Below are positions 1-5,727 of a DNA stretch of 14,543 nt, in pieces. This DNA is from DASUPK01 sp036265435 (GTDB lineage Bacteria; Actinomycetota; Thermoleophilia; Solirubrobacterales; 70-9). The stretch spans positions 1 through 14,543 of the forward strand of contig DATAPB010000044.1 in the NCBI GenBank assembly GCA_036265435.1. Direction: 5' to 3'. A program made the translations under genes and the position numbers. The notes under the pieces were generated by a model. It was given only the letters and a program-made list of their open reading frames with translations, did not search any database and had not been told where the DNA came from. The first letter of the stretch is position 1. The number at the start of each line of letters is the position of its first letter.

Positions 1-443
1 TAGGGCAGGACGTCCGCCACCGCGATGTCCAGGTTCTCCTCACTCGCGGCCCGGACCATGCCGCGCAGGTTGGCGAGCACCGCCTGGGGCGGAACCCCGG
101 CGGCGAGGTCGTTGATCCCGCCCTGGATCACTACGGCATCGGCGCCGGTCACGCAGTCCTCGAAACGCCGCGCGATCTCATCGGTTCGCTCGCCCCGACC
201 GCCGCAGTTCCGGAACTCGAGGTCGGGATGCTCCTTCTGCGCCCAGTACTCCCACTGGCTCACGGGGTCGTCCCCGAGGCCGAGCTGCTTCCTCAGGTCG
301 CGATGGGGGTCATAGCCGGGGTAGCCGGCCGTGATCGAGTCGCCGATGGCCGCCACCAGCCGGTGGTCGCTCTCGCTAGGGCTGCCACAGCCGGCCGTCG
401 CGGCGATGCCGACGGCCGCGGCCAGTGCCGCCGCCGCTCTCAG
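1..443 (-). CDS. SGNH/GDSL-family hydrolase, putative lipoprotein (3' end cut by window edge)
   Basis: Reads off the left edge, so only about 147 N-terminal residues are present. After a short hydrophobic Ala-rich leader comes a loose lipobox (T-A-G-C, Cys19), so the protein is probably exported and lipid-anchored. SGNH blocks are visible: block I G-D-S-I-T (predicted nucleophile Ser36), a block II-like G-G-R-G-E-R (about 81-86) and block III G-G-I-N-D (about 108-112). The Asp/His block V lies outside the window. Family members are esterases, lipases or deacylases; the substrate is unknown. It is the last visible gene of the MFS-thioesterase-SDR operon. No ATG, GTG or TTG exists in frame before the signal sequence. 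The best start is a CTG at 443-441 that shares CTGA with the SDR stop, giving a signal peptide beginning M-R-A-A-A-A. No clear Shine-Dalgarno sequence precedes it, so translational coupling is inferred. Confidence 0.8.
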   Translation of the reverse strand, partial: MRAAAALAAAVGIAATAGCGSPSESDHRLVAAIGDSITAGYPGYDPHRDLRKQLGLGDDPVSQWEYWAQKEHPDLEFRNCGGRGERTDEIARRFEDCVTGADAVVIQGGINDLAAGVPPQAVLANLRGMVRAASEENLDIAVADVLP

Positions 444-1276
444 GAGTACATGCCGGTGAACTGACCGCCGGTCACGTTGATGACCTGGCCGTGGATGAAG
501 TTGGAGAGTTGGGAGCTCAGGAAGAGGACCGGGCCGGCGGCGTCCGAGGGCTCGGCCGGACGTCCCAGAGGGATGGTCAGCCGCGCCATCTGGCGCATCT
601 GCTCCGGGATCCCAAGCGAGACCTCCTCGTCGCTCTCTCCGGCGGCCTGCATCGTCTCGCCCTTCTCCTTCGCCTGGGTCAGGCGGGTCTCGACGAACCC
701 GAACGCGACCGCGTTGCAGTTGATCTTGAACTGGCCCCACTCCTTGGCGACGGTCTTGGTCAGGCCCGTGACACCCGCCTTCGCCGACGAGTAGTTGGCC
801 TGGCCGGCGTTGCCCATGGTGCCCGAGATCGAGGTGATGTTGACGATCTTGCGGAAAACCTCCGTGCCCTCCTGGGCCTCCTGCTTCGCGGCCTCGCGCC
901 AGCTCGGAGCGAGAGCGCGGATCACGCGGAAGGGGACGATCGTGTGGATGTCGAGCATCGCCTGGAACTGCTCGTCGGTCATCTTGTGGATGACGCCGTC
1001 CCAGGTGTAGCCGGCGTTGTTGACGACGGCGTCGACCTGGCCGAAGGCATCGATGGCGGCCTTGACCATGTCGTCGGGGGTGCCCGGCTTGGTCAGGTCC
1101 CCGGCGAAGACGGTGGTCTCGCCGTCGATCTCGCTGGCGGCCTGCTCCGCGACGTCCCCGTCGAGGTCGTTGATCAGCACCTTGGCTCCCTCCTGGACGA
1201 ACAGCTCCGCCGTGGCGCGGCCGATCCCTCTGGCAGAGCCGGTGATGATCGCGCTCTTTCCGTCAAGCAATCCCAA
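440..1276 (-). CDS. SDR-family oxidoreductase, FabG-like
   Basis: A 278-residue classical short-chain dehydrogenase/reductase. Seen: the Rossmann motif T-G-S-A-R-G-I-G (12-19), an Asp-rich end of beta-strand 2 (N-D-L-D, 36-39), N-N-A-G (86-89), and the catalytic set Asn/Ser149/Tyr162/Lys166 with normal Ser-Tyr spacing of 13. The C-terminus (G-Q-V-I-N-V-T-G-G) is FabG-like. The usual P-G after the active site is F192-G193. Family knowledge gives NAD(P)-dependent oxidation or reduction of a hydroxy/keto group. Given the neighbours, a 3-hydroxyacyl-CoA or 3-oxoacyl step is a reasonable inference, but steroid or alcohol dehydrogenase activity is equally possible. The TTG start at 1276 is supported by a strong Shine-Dalgarno GAGGAGG five bases upstream. 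It follows the thioesterase gene after 33 bases and overlaps the lipoprotein gene by four. Confidence 0.9.
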   Translation of the reverse strand: MGLLDGKSAIITGSARGIGRATAELFVQEGAKVLINDLDGDVAEQAASEIDGETTVFAGDLTKPGTPDDMVKAAIDAFGQVDAVVNNAGYTWDGVIHKMTDEQFQAMLDIHTIVPFRVIRALAPSWREAAKQEAQEGTEVFRKIVNITSISGTMGNAGQANYSSAKAGVTGLTKTVAKEWGQFKINCNAVAFGFVETRLTQAKEKGETMQAAGESDEEVSLGIPEQMRQMARLTIPLGRPAEPSDAAGPVLFLSSQLSNFIHGQVINVTGGQFTGMYS

Positions 1277-1281
1277 GGTCG

Positions 1282-1289
1282 CCTCCTCT
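1282..1289 (-). promoter_or_regulatory. Shine-Dalgarno for the TTG-started SDR gene
   Basis: The minus strand reads AGAGGAGG here, five bases before TTG at 1276-1274. It decides the unusual TTG start for the SDR gene. Confidence 0.8.
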
Positions 1290-1309
1290 AGGTGGTGAGG
1301 CCGGGATTC

Positions 1310-1717
1310 TTACCCAAACCGGTAGGTGGCGATCCCGTGCGCTACGACCGTCCCCGCCGGGTCGGTCACGGTGACCTCGCAGAAGCTGAGCCGCCCGCCG
1401 CGCTTGGCGACGTGGGCCTTCGCGCGGAGGTCGGCGCCGCTCGCCGCCGAGGTGAAGTTGACGGACAGCGAGACCGTCGAGCCCGCGAGGTTCTCGGGCA
1501 CGTCGTCGGTGGCCCAGGCGGCGGCCATCGCGGCCGTGTCGATCAGGGCCCCGATTGCGCCGCCGTGAACGACGTCTCCGATCGTCGCCAGCTCTGGTTT
1601 GAAGGGAAGCTCCAGCACCGCCTCGTCGGTGCCCAGTGAGAGGACCCTGATCCCGAGCTGCGCTGCGTGGGGCGAGTTCGGGATGAACTGCTCGATGATC
1701 TCCCGGCGGGTCGGCAT
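1310..1717 (-). CDS. PaaI-type hotdog-fold acyl-CoA thioesterase
   Basis: A 135-residue single-domain hotdog protein, the normal length for the PaaI/4HBT family. The diagnostic segment V-V-H-G-G-A-I-G-A-L-I-D-T-A-A (49-63) contains the H-G-G turn (51-53) and Asp60 on the central helix, the usual catalytic/oxyanion region. The C-terminal strands are also typical. Members hydrolyse acyl-CoA or aryl-CoA thioesters in the cytoplasm, often to rescue CoA in degradation pathways, so the substrate here is probably an acyl-CoA made by neighbouring enzymes (inference). ATG at 1717 lies three bases after the MFS stop (TGA-GAG-ATG). This suggests translational coupling and places it second in the minus-strand operon. 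Its own ribosome-binding site is weak. Confidence 0.9.
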   Translation of the reverse strand: MPTRREIIEQFIPNSPHAAQLGIRVLSLGTDEAVLELPFKPELATIGDVVHGGAIGALIDTAAMAAAWATDDVPENLAGSTVSLSVNFTSAASGADLRAKAHVAKRGGRLSFCEVTVTDPAGTVVAHGIATYRFG

Positions 1718-1720
1718 CTC

Positions 1721-3388
1721 TCAGAAGCCGAGAATCGCAGGGCCGAGGGAGAGCAGGTCGCGCGGGTTGACACCGTGTTCCTCCTCGAACTTGTGCTGCA
1801 GCCGGTCGTCGAAGAGGGCGAGCAGCAGCTCCTCGCGGCTCGAGCCGAACTTGCACGCCGCGCGGTCGAGTGCCTCCAGCGAGATGTCCTGGAGGGCGCC
1901 GCTGATGCCACCCACGTCCGGAAGCTGCCGCTCCTCGCAGGGGTCGCCGATCTTGACGGTCTCGCGGGTCGAGTTGGCGTAGGCGATGCCGTAGCCGCCG
2001 GCGGCGAGCAGCCCGGCGATCGCGGCCGCCGCGACCGCGGGTCGGGTCAGCGCGGCGGCGGCGCGTCCGGCCCCGGTCAGCAGGATCAATGCCGCGAGCA
2101 GGGCCAGGCCGGAGGTGACGATGAATGTGGGGCGGAAGGCCGAGCGGACCGCACCGGTGACCACCTCGTCCAGGCGGTCCCCGAGATGTCCCATCTCCGT
2201 GGCCTCATCGCCCGACAGCCCGGCTTTGGCCTTTGCGATCTCCTTCTGCAGCTCTCCCCGTGGATCGTCGGTGTTGAGACCGCCGAAGAGGTCCGGCGCG
2301 ATCTCGATCTTCTTCTCCGGCGGCAGCTTGGCGTCGAGGACGGCCGCGGTCCCCTGCTCGCGGGCGGTGTCGATCGTGGAGGTCAGGTTGGAGGAGATGA
2401 GGGGTGCGAGCGCCGCGAGCGCCACGGCGATGCCGGCGTGGCGGATGGAGAGCAGCCTCGCGCTGTCCAAGCGGGTGCGCTCCGGGATCAGCTCGCCGGA
2501 GAGGGCGGGCAGGGCCAGCCCCATCCCGGCGCCCGCCAGCATCTGCGGGATCACCGTCCACCAGGCCGAAGCTCCCGGGAGCAGCGCCAGGCAGCCGACC
2601 CCGCCCGCGACCAGCAGGCAGCCGGCCACGGCTCTGATCTGAGGATCGCCGCCAAGTCGCGACGAGGCGATCGCCGCGACGGGGAGGACGCTCACCGCGA
2701 GAGCGGCGGAGAGCGGCTCGATGCTCCAGCCCGAGACGAGCAGCAGGACGACCAGAAAGACGACCGCGGTGAGCGAGGCCGAGAGCAGGGCGAGGGACAC
2801 CGCCGCTCGCCACGGGAAGGGGGAGGGGGAGCGCCCGGGATCGCGGACGGCCGCGTCGGCCGGTTCGGTCCTTGCCACCTGCAGGGCGACGAGCAGCCCG
2901 GGGAGCACGATCGGCGCCTGCGCGAAGAAGATCGCCCGCCACGAGAACGCCTGGGTCAGCGCGCCGCCCAGGGCCGGGCCGATGGCGATCCCGAAGACCG
3001 AGGCGGCCACCCACAGCCGCCGCCCGGGGCCTGGCCTGCCGCCGTCGAGCAGGGCGAAGGCCGCGACCAGCCCGCCGGCGGCGCCGAGCGCCTGGACGCC
3101 TCGCAGGGCGAGCAGAAGCCCGAGGGAGTTCGACGCGCCGCAGCCGATCGAGGCGAGGAGGAAGAGCCCGAAGCCGGCCGCCCCGACGGGTGCGTCGCCG
3201 AACCTGCGGCAGAGCCAGACCGCCGGCAGCAGGGCGATCGCGAGAACCGCCGTGTAGACGCCGAGGACGAGGGCGACGCCCTCGACCGTCGCCTTGAGCT
3301 CCACCAGGATCGAGGGCAGCCCCAGGGTGACGATCGAGGCATCCGCCAGGGCGATCCCTGCGGCGAGCGCTATGCCGACGCGCCTCAC
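1721..3388 (-). CDS. MFS transporter (DHA-type) with extra soluble loop and C-terminal tail
   Basis: A 555-residue major facilitator protein with roughly 12-14 hydrophobic segments. An antiporter-type motif C is clear (G-I-A-I-G-P-A-L-G-G, 133-142), pointing to proton-coupled export of a drug or metabolite. Motif A is degenerate (C-R-R-F-G-D, 60-65). Two parts are atypical. One is a hydrophilic segment of about 85 residues (333-418) between late membrane helices. The other is an 84-residue soluble tail (472-555) with two cysteines (484, 512) that could form a disulfide if extracytoplasmic. GTG at 3388 is preceded by a TAGGTT -10 box ending six bases upstream and by no Shine-Dalgarno, which fits a leaderless mRNA. 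It is first in a four-gene operon and divergent from DUF4242, with TetR-type operators between. The substrate is unknown; it may export a compound related to the acyl pathway or sensed by the TetR protein. Confidence 0.85.
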   Translation of the reverse strand: MRRVGIALAAGIALADASIVTLGLPSILVELKATVEGVALVLGVYTAVLAIALLPAVWLCRRFGDAPVGAAGFGLFLLASIGCGASNSLGLLLALRGVQALGAAGGLVAAFALLDGGRPGPGRRLWVAASVFGIAIGPALGGALTQAFSWRAIFFAQAPIVLPGLLVALQVARTEPADAAVRDPGRSPSPFPWRAAVSLALLSASLTAVVFLVVLLLVSGWSIEPLSAALAVSVLPVAAIASSRLGGDPQIRAVAGCLLVAGGVGCLALLPGASAWWTVIPQMLAGAGMGLALPALSGELIPERTRLDSARLLSIRHAGIAVALAALAPLISSNLTSTIDTAREQGTAAVLDAKLPPEKKIEIAPDLFGGLNTDDPRGELQKEIAKAKAGLSGDEATEMGHLGDRLDEVVTGAVRSAFRPTFIVTSGLALLAALILLTGAGRAAAALTRPAVAAAAIAGLLAAGGYGIAYANSTRETVKIGDPCEERQLPDVGGISGALQDISLEALDRAACKFGSSREELLLALFDDRLQHKFEEEHGVNPRDLLSLGPAILGF

Positions 3389-3394
3389 GCGGCA

Positions 3395-3400
3395 AACCTA
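3395..3400 (-). promoter_or_regulatory. Probable -10 box (TAGGTT) of leaderless MFS operon promoter
   Basis: TAGGTT fits the actinobacterial TANNNT -10 and ends six bases before the GTG start, so transcription would begin at or next to the start codon. No convincing -35 is seen, and no Shine-Dalgarno lies between. Confidence 0.5.
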
Positions 3401-3434
3401 GCGCTGGGGACGCCCGGGCCAGATAGCACGTCAC

Positions 3435-3481
3435 AGCACGATCGGTCGTTCTTCTATATGTTTAGAACGAACGGTCGTGCT
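3435..3481. promoter_or_regulatory. Pair of inverted 18-bp TetR-type operators in MFS/DUF4242 divergent promoter region
   Basis: The plus strand has AGCACGATCGGTCGTTCT at 3435-3452. The minus strand has AGCACGACCGTTCGTTCT at 3481-3464, identical at 16 of 18 positions. Each contains an imperfect palindrome around ACGAYCGGTCGT, with centres 29 bases apart. A TATGTT -10-like box (3457-3462) for the DUF4242 gene lies between them, so bound protein would cover that promoter. The MFS start is about 55 bases from the nearer site. A third copy sits before the TetR gene, which makes that protein the likely ligand (inference). Confidence 0.8.
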
Positions 3482-3488
3482 AACTAAC

Positions 3489-3495
3489 GAAAGGG
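3489..3495 (+). promoter_or_regulatory. Shine-Dalgarno fixing the DUF4242 start
   Basis: GAAAGGG lies eight bases before ATG at 3504. It favours that ATG over an in-frame GTG at 3477, which falls inside the operator. Confidence 0.65.
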
Positions 3496-3503
3496 ACCTG
3501 CCG

Positions 3504-3824
3504 ATGACCAGCAACAGCGAGATGACTACGTACGCGATCCGACGCAGGAACGCCTGGGCCTCGCCCGCCGAGGTCGAGGAGGTCGCCGGGCGTTCCAAGC
3601 AGGTCGCGGACGACGAGTTCCCGACCGACGTGCGCTGGATCCGCAGCTACGTGATCGCGGAGGAGGACGGGACGCTGGGAAGCGTCTGCATCTATCAGGC
3701 CATCAGCCCCGAGGCGATTCGGGAGCACGCGCACCGAGTCGGCATGCCGGCTGACGAGATCTGGCAGGTGGCGGACACCGTGGTGATCCGGCCCGACCCC
3801 GACCGGGAGCCGGTCGCAGCGTGA
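3504..3824 (+). CDS. DUF4242 (SCO4226-like) small protein
   Basis: A 106-residue soluble protein matching DUF4242 along its length: a first strand T-T-Y-A-I-R-R-R, a helix rich in Glu/Val, the characteristic W-I-R-S-Y-V strand, then a strand ending C-I-Y-Q-A followed by S-P-E-A-I-R-E-H-A and V-G-M-P-A-D-E-I. The family has a ferredoxin-like fold; the Streptomyces coelicolor member SCO4226 has been described as nickel-binding. Whether this protein binds metal is unknown, though His residues at the E-H-A-H segment are possible ligands. No signal peptide or membrane segment is present. It is divergent from the MFS operon, shares its TetR-type operators, and is convergent with the TetR gene, so it probably belongs to the same stress or substrate response. 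The ATG start is chosen from the Shine-Dalgarno. Confidence 0.8.
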   Translation: MTSNSEMTTYAIRRRNAWASPAEVEEVAGRSKQVADDEFPTDVRWIRSYVIAEEDGTLGSVCIYQAISPEAIREHAHRVGMPADEIWQVADTVVIRPDPDREPVAA

Positions 3825-3830
3825 GCTCAG

Positions 3831-3865
3831 GGACGGCGGGTGGGGAGAGGCCCCGCCCGTCGTCC
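3831..3865. terminator. Bidirectional hairpin terminator between DUF4242 and TetR genes
   Basis: A 15-bp stem (3831-3845 with 3851-3865) containing two G-U wobbles and a 5-base AGAGG loop fills the gap between two convergent genes. It lacks a U-tract, which is common in actinobacteria. Position and stability support termination from both sides. Confidence 0.75.
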
Positions 3866-3870
3866 GGAGC

Positions 3871-4509
3871 CTAGGCCGCAGCCTCGTTCAGGCGACGATC
3901 GATGGCGCGGCGGCCCCGCTTGATGGGCTCCGCGTTCTGCGCCACGGAGAACTCGGTGTTCGCGAGCAGCAGCGCCGCCTCGAGCTCGAAGGCGAGCTGC
4001 GCGGGGTCCTCATCCTTGCGGATGGTCCCCTCCCGCTGCGCGTCCCGCACGGCCGCCTCCAGGCGGCCGAGCCAGTCCTCGAGGAAGGCGAGCAGGCGAT
4101 CCCGGACCGCGCCGGCCTGCATGCTGACCTCGATCAGGACCGAGGCGAAGAAGCAGCCCCCCGGAAAGGTCCCCGACTCGACGTAGCGGAGATATGCGTC
4201 GAGCAGGGCGCGCAGCCGCTCGAGGCCGCCCTCGGCGTCCGAGGCCGGTTCGAGGACGTGCTGCTGGAAGATCGAATCGGCCGTCTCGACGGTCGCCAGC
4301 TGCAGCTCCTCCTTGGAGCCGAAGTGGGCGAAGAGGCCGCTCTTGCTCATCCCGACCGCGTCCGCGAGCCGGCCCAGCGACAGCCCGCCGATGCCCTCGA
4401 CCGTCGCCAGGCGCGCCGCCTCGTCGAGGATCGCCGCGCGGCTCCTCTCGCCGTCGCTTCTCCGCTTGCGCTCGGCCCGGGGGACCCGAGAGTCCGTCTT
4501 GCTTGCCAC
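3871..4509 (-). CDS. TetR/AcrR-family transcriptional repressor
   Basis: A 212-residue TetR-family regulator. The N-terminal DNA-binding domain occupies about 20-70, with the helix-turn-helix L-S-L-G-R-L-A-D-A-V-G-M-S-K-S-G-L-F (43-60) followed by the signature H-F-G-S-K-E-E-L. The basic N-terminal extension (R-A-E-R-K-R-R) is typical. The helical C-terminal domain carries the P-G-G-C-F-F segment common in AcrR-type ligand domains; the ligand is unknown. The near-palindromic 18-bp site directly upstream also occurs twice in the MFS/DUF4242 promoter region. The simplest model is autorepression plus repression of that divergent pair, relieved by a small molecule or acyl-CoA (inference). GTG at 4509 has no spaced Shine-Dalgarno, an in-frame stop just upstream, and a TAAGTT -10 box ending six bases away, so the mRNA is probably leaderless. 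It lies 39 bases after acyl-CoA dehydrogenase 1. Confidence 0.9.
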   Translation of the reverse strand: MASKTDSRVPRAERKRRSDGERSRAAILDEAARLATVEGIGGLSLGRLADAVGMSKSGLFAHFGSKEELQLATVETADSIFQQHVLEPASDAEGGLERLRALLDAYLRYVESGTFPGGCFFASVLIEVSMQAGAVRDRLLAFLEDWLGRLEAAVRDAQREGTIRKDEDPAQLAFELEAALLLANTEFSVAQNAEPIKRGRRAIDRRLNEAAA

Positions 4510-4515
4510 CCTTCA

Positions 4516-4521
4516 AACTTA
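4516..4521 (-). promoter_or_regulatory. Probable -10 box (TAAGTT) of leaderless TetR promoter
   Basis: TAAGTT matches TANNNT and ends six bases before the GTG at 4509, the spacing expected when the start codon is the first transcribed base. The operator lies immediately upstream, where bound repressor would block polymerase. Confidence 0.55.
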
Positions 4522-4538
4522 GCACGACCGGTCGTTGT
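4521..4538. promoter_or_regulatory. Third TetR-type operator, upstream of the TetR gene
   Basis: AGCACGACCGGTCGTTGT has a perfect 12-bp palindromic core, ACGACCGGTCGT (4524-4535). It matches the 3435 site at 16 of 18 positions and the 3464-3481 site at 16 of 18. It abuts the TetR -10 box, which indicates autoregulation. Confidence 0.8.
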
Positions 4539-4548
4539 CTCTGGGCGG

Positions 4549-5727
4549 CTAGAGGCCCAGCTGCTTCCCCAGGATCTCCTTCATCACCTCGTCGGTCCCG
4601 CCGCCGATCGGGCCGAGGCGCGCATCCCGGTAGGCGCGCTCGACCCCGTACTCGCGCATGTAGCCGTAGCCGCCGTGGATCTGGATCGCCTCGTCGGCGA
4701 CGTCGCACATCGCCCGCTGGGTGAGGAGCTTGGCCTGGGTGACCTCGCGGGTCGCGTCCTCGCCGGCGGCGAACTTGCGCAGACAGGCGTAGGTGAGCGC
4801 ACGGGAGACCTCGATCTTCACCGACATCTCCGCGAACTTGTGGCGAATCGCCTGGAAGCGCCCGATCGAGCGCCCGAACGCCTCCCGCTCCTTGGCGTAG
4901 CGAAGCGTCTCCTCGAACACCCGCTGCATTCCGCCCACGGCGCCGAGGGCCATCGTCAGCCGCTCCCACTGGAAGTTGGCCATGATCAGCTTGAAGCCCT
5001 CGTTGCGCTCACCCAGCAGGTTCTCCTCGGGAACCTCGAGGTCGCTGAACGAGAGCTCGCCCGTATCCGATGAGTGCCACCCCATCTTCTCCAGCTTGGA
5101 GACGACCTCGTACCCGGGCGTGTCGCGCTCCAGGACGAGGAATGAGATGCCGTGGTGACCGCCCTCCTCGGTCGTCTTGCAGGCACAGACCAGGAAATCA
5201 GCGCGGACGCCGTTGGTGATGAACGTCTTCGACCCGTTGACGATGTAGCCACCGTCGACCTTGCGGGCGGTCGTCCGCAGGGAGGCGACGTCGGAGCCGG
5301 CGCCGGGCTCGGTGATCCCGAGCGCGCCGATCAGCTCACCCTTGATCCCGGGCACGAGCCAGCGCTGCTTCTGCTCCTCGGTCCCGAACTTCCAGATCGG
5401 CGGCATGGCGATCTCGGCGTGCGCGCCGAGGCCGGCCGCGACCCCACCGCTTCCGCCCGAGCGCGAGAGCTCCTCGACCCAGACCGCGTCGTGGACGTAG
5501 TCGCCACCCTGACCCCCGTATTCGGTCTCGTATTTGAGGCCCAGGAAGCCGAGCTCGCCGCACCTGTTGTAGAGCTCGCGAGGGAACTCGCGCGCCTCCT
5601 CCCACTCATCGACGTGCGGAGCGATCTCGTTGGTGACGAAGCGGCGAATGGACTCGCGCAGCTCCTCGTGCTCCTCGCCGAAGGGCGGGAGCGGGGCCCG
5701 CCGGCCGCTGTCCTTGATGACGGTCAG
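4549..5727 (-). CDS. Acyl-CoA dehydrogenase 1 (CTG start)
   Basis: A 392-residue flavoprotein of the acyl-CoA dehydrogenase family, which oxidises acyl-CoA to 2-enoyl-CoA with FAD and passes electrons to ETF. Seen: an N-terminal helical domain (about 14-105, including E-Y-G-G-Q-G-G-D, 69-76), signature 1 (I-T-E-P-G-A-G-S-D, 138-146), and the C-terminal signature I-H-G-G-Y-G-Y-M (350-357). The final G-G-G-T-D-E (375-380) has Gly where medium-chain enzymes carry the catalytic Glu. Glu245 in W-E-R-L sits where the LCAD and isovaleryl-CoA dehydrogenase base lies, so that subtype is inferred. The whole N-terminal domain is open in frame, but the first Met is 108 residues in. The start must be CTG at 5727-5725, overlapping the preceding stop as CTGA and preceded by a perfect AGGAGGT. 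It forms an operon with the NTF2-like gene. Confidence 0.92.
   Translation of the reverse strand: MTVIKDSGRRAPLPPFGEEHEELRESIRRFVTNEIAPHVDEWEEAREFPRELYNRCGELGFLGLKYETEYGGQGGDYVHDAVWVEELSRSGGSGGVAAGLGAHAEIAMPPIWKFGTEEQKQRWLVPGIKGELIGALGITEPGAGSDVASLRTTARKVDGGYIVNGSKTFITNGVRADFLVCACKTTEEGGHHGISFLVLERDTPGYEVVSKLEKMGWHSSDTGELSFSDLEVPEENLLGERNEGFKLIMANFQWERLTMALGAVGGMQRVFEETLRYAKEREAFGRSIGRFQAIRHKFAEMSVKIEVSRALTYACLRKFAAGEDATREVTQAKLLTQRAMCDVADEAIQIHGGYGYMREYGVERAYRDARLGPIGGGTDEVMKEILGKQLGL
4809..4899. repeat. Dispersed near-identical segment shared with 7026-7116 (ACAD paralogues)
   Basis: This 91-base stretch matches 7026-7116 with about seven differences and no gap. A separate 33-base stretch (4657-4689 and 6874-6906) is identical. 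Both lie in conserved coding segments of the two dehydrogenases and are in direct orientation, about 2.2 kb apart. They reflect paralogy and could support recombination. Confidence 0.85.

Noticed and set aside
425..1291. 288-codon plus-strand frame opposite the SDR
   Set aside because: Antisense to a textbook SDR; no independent support.
3477..3479. GTG as start of the DUF4242 gene
   Set aside because: It lies inside the operator and predicted transcription start; ATG at 3504 has a well-placed Shine-Dalgarno and begins where the domain begins.
1667..3487. 606-codon open frame on the plus strand opposite the MFS gene
   Set aside because: Rich in Arg, Gly, Asp, Gln with no domain or hydrophobic pattern. 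It is an antisense shadow produced by GC-rich codon bias; the opposite frame encodes a clear transporter.
4549..5406. Acyl-CoA dehydrogenase 1 as a shorter 285-residue protein starting at Met in M-P-P-I-W, or as an N-terminally deleted pseudogene
   Set aside because: The frame continues upstream without a stop and encodes a normal N-terminal dehydrogenase domain, up to a CTG with a strong Shine-Dalgarno.
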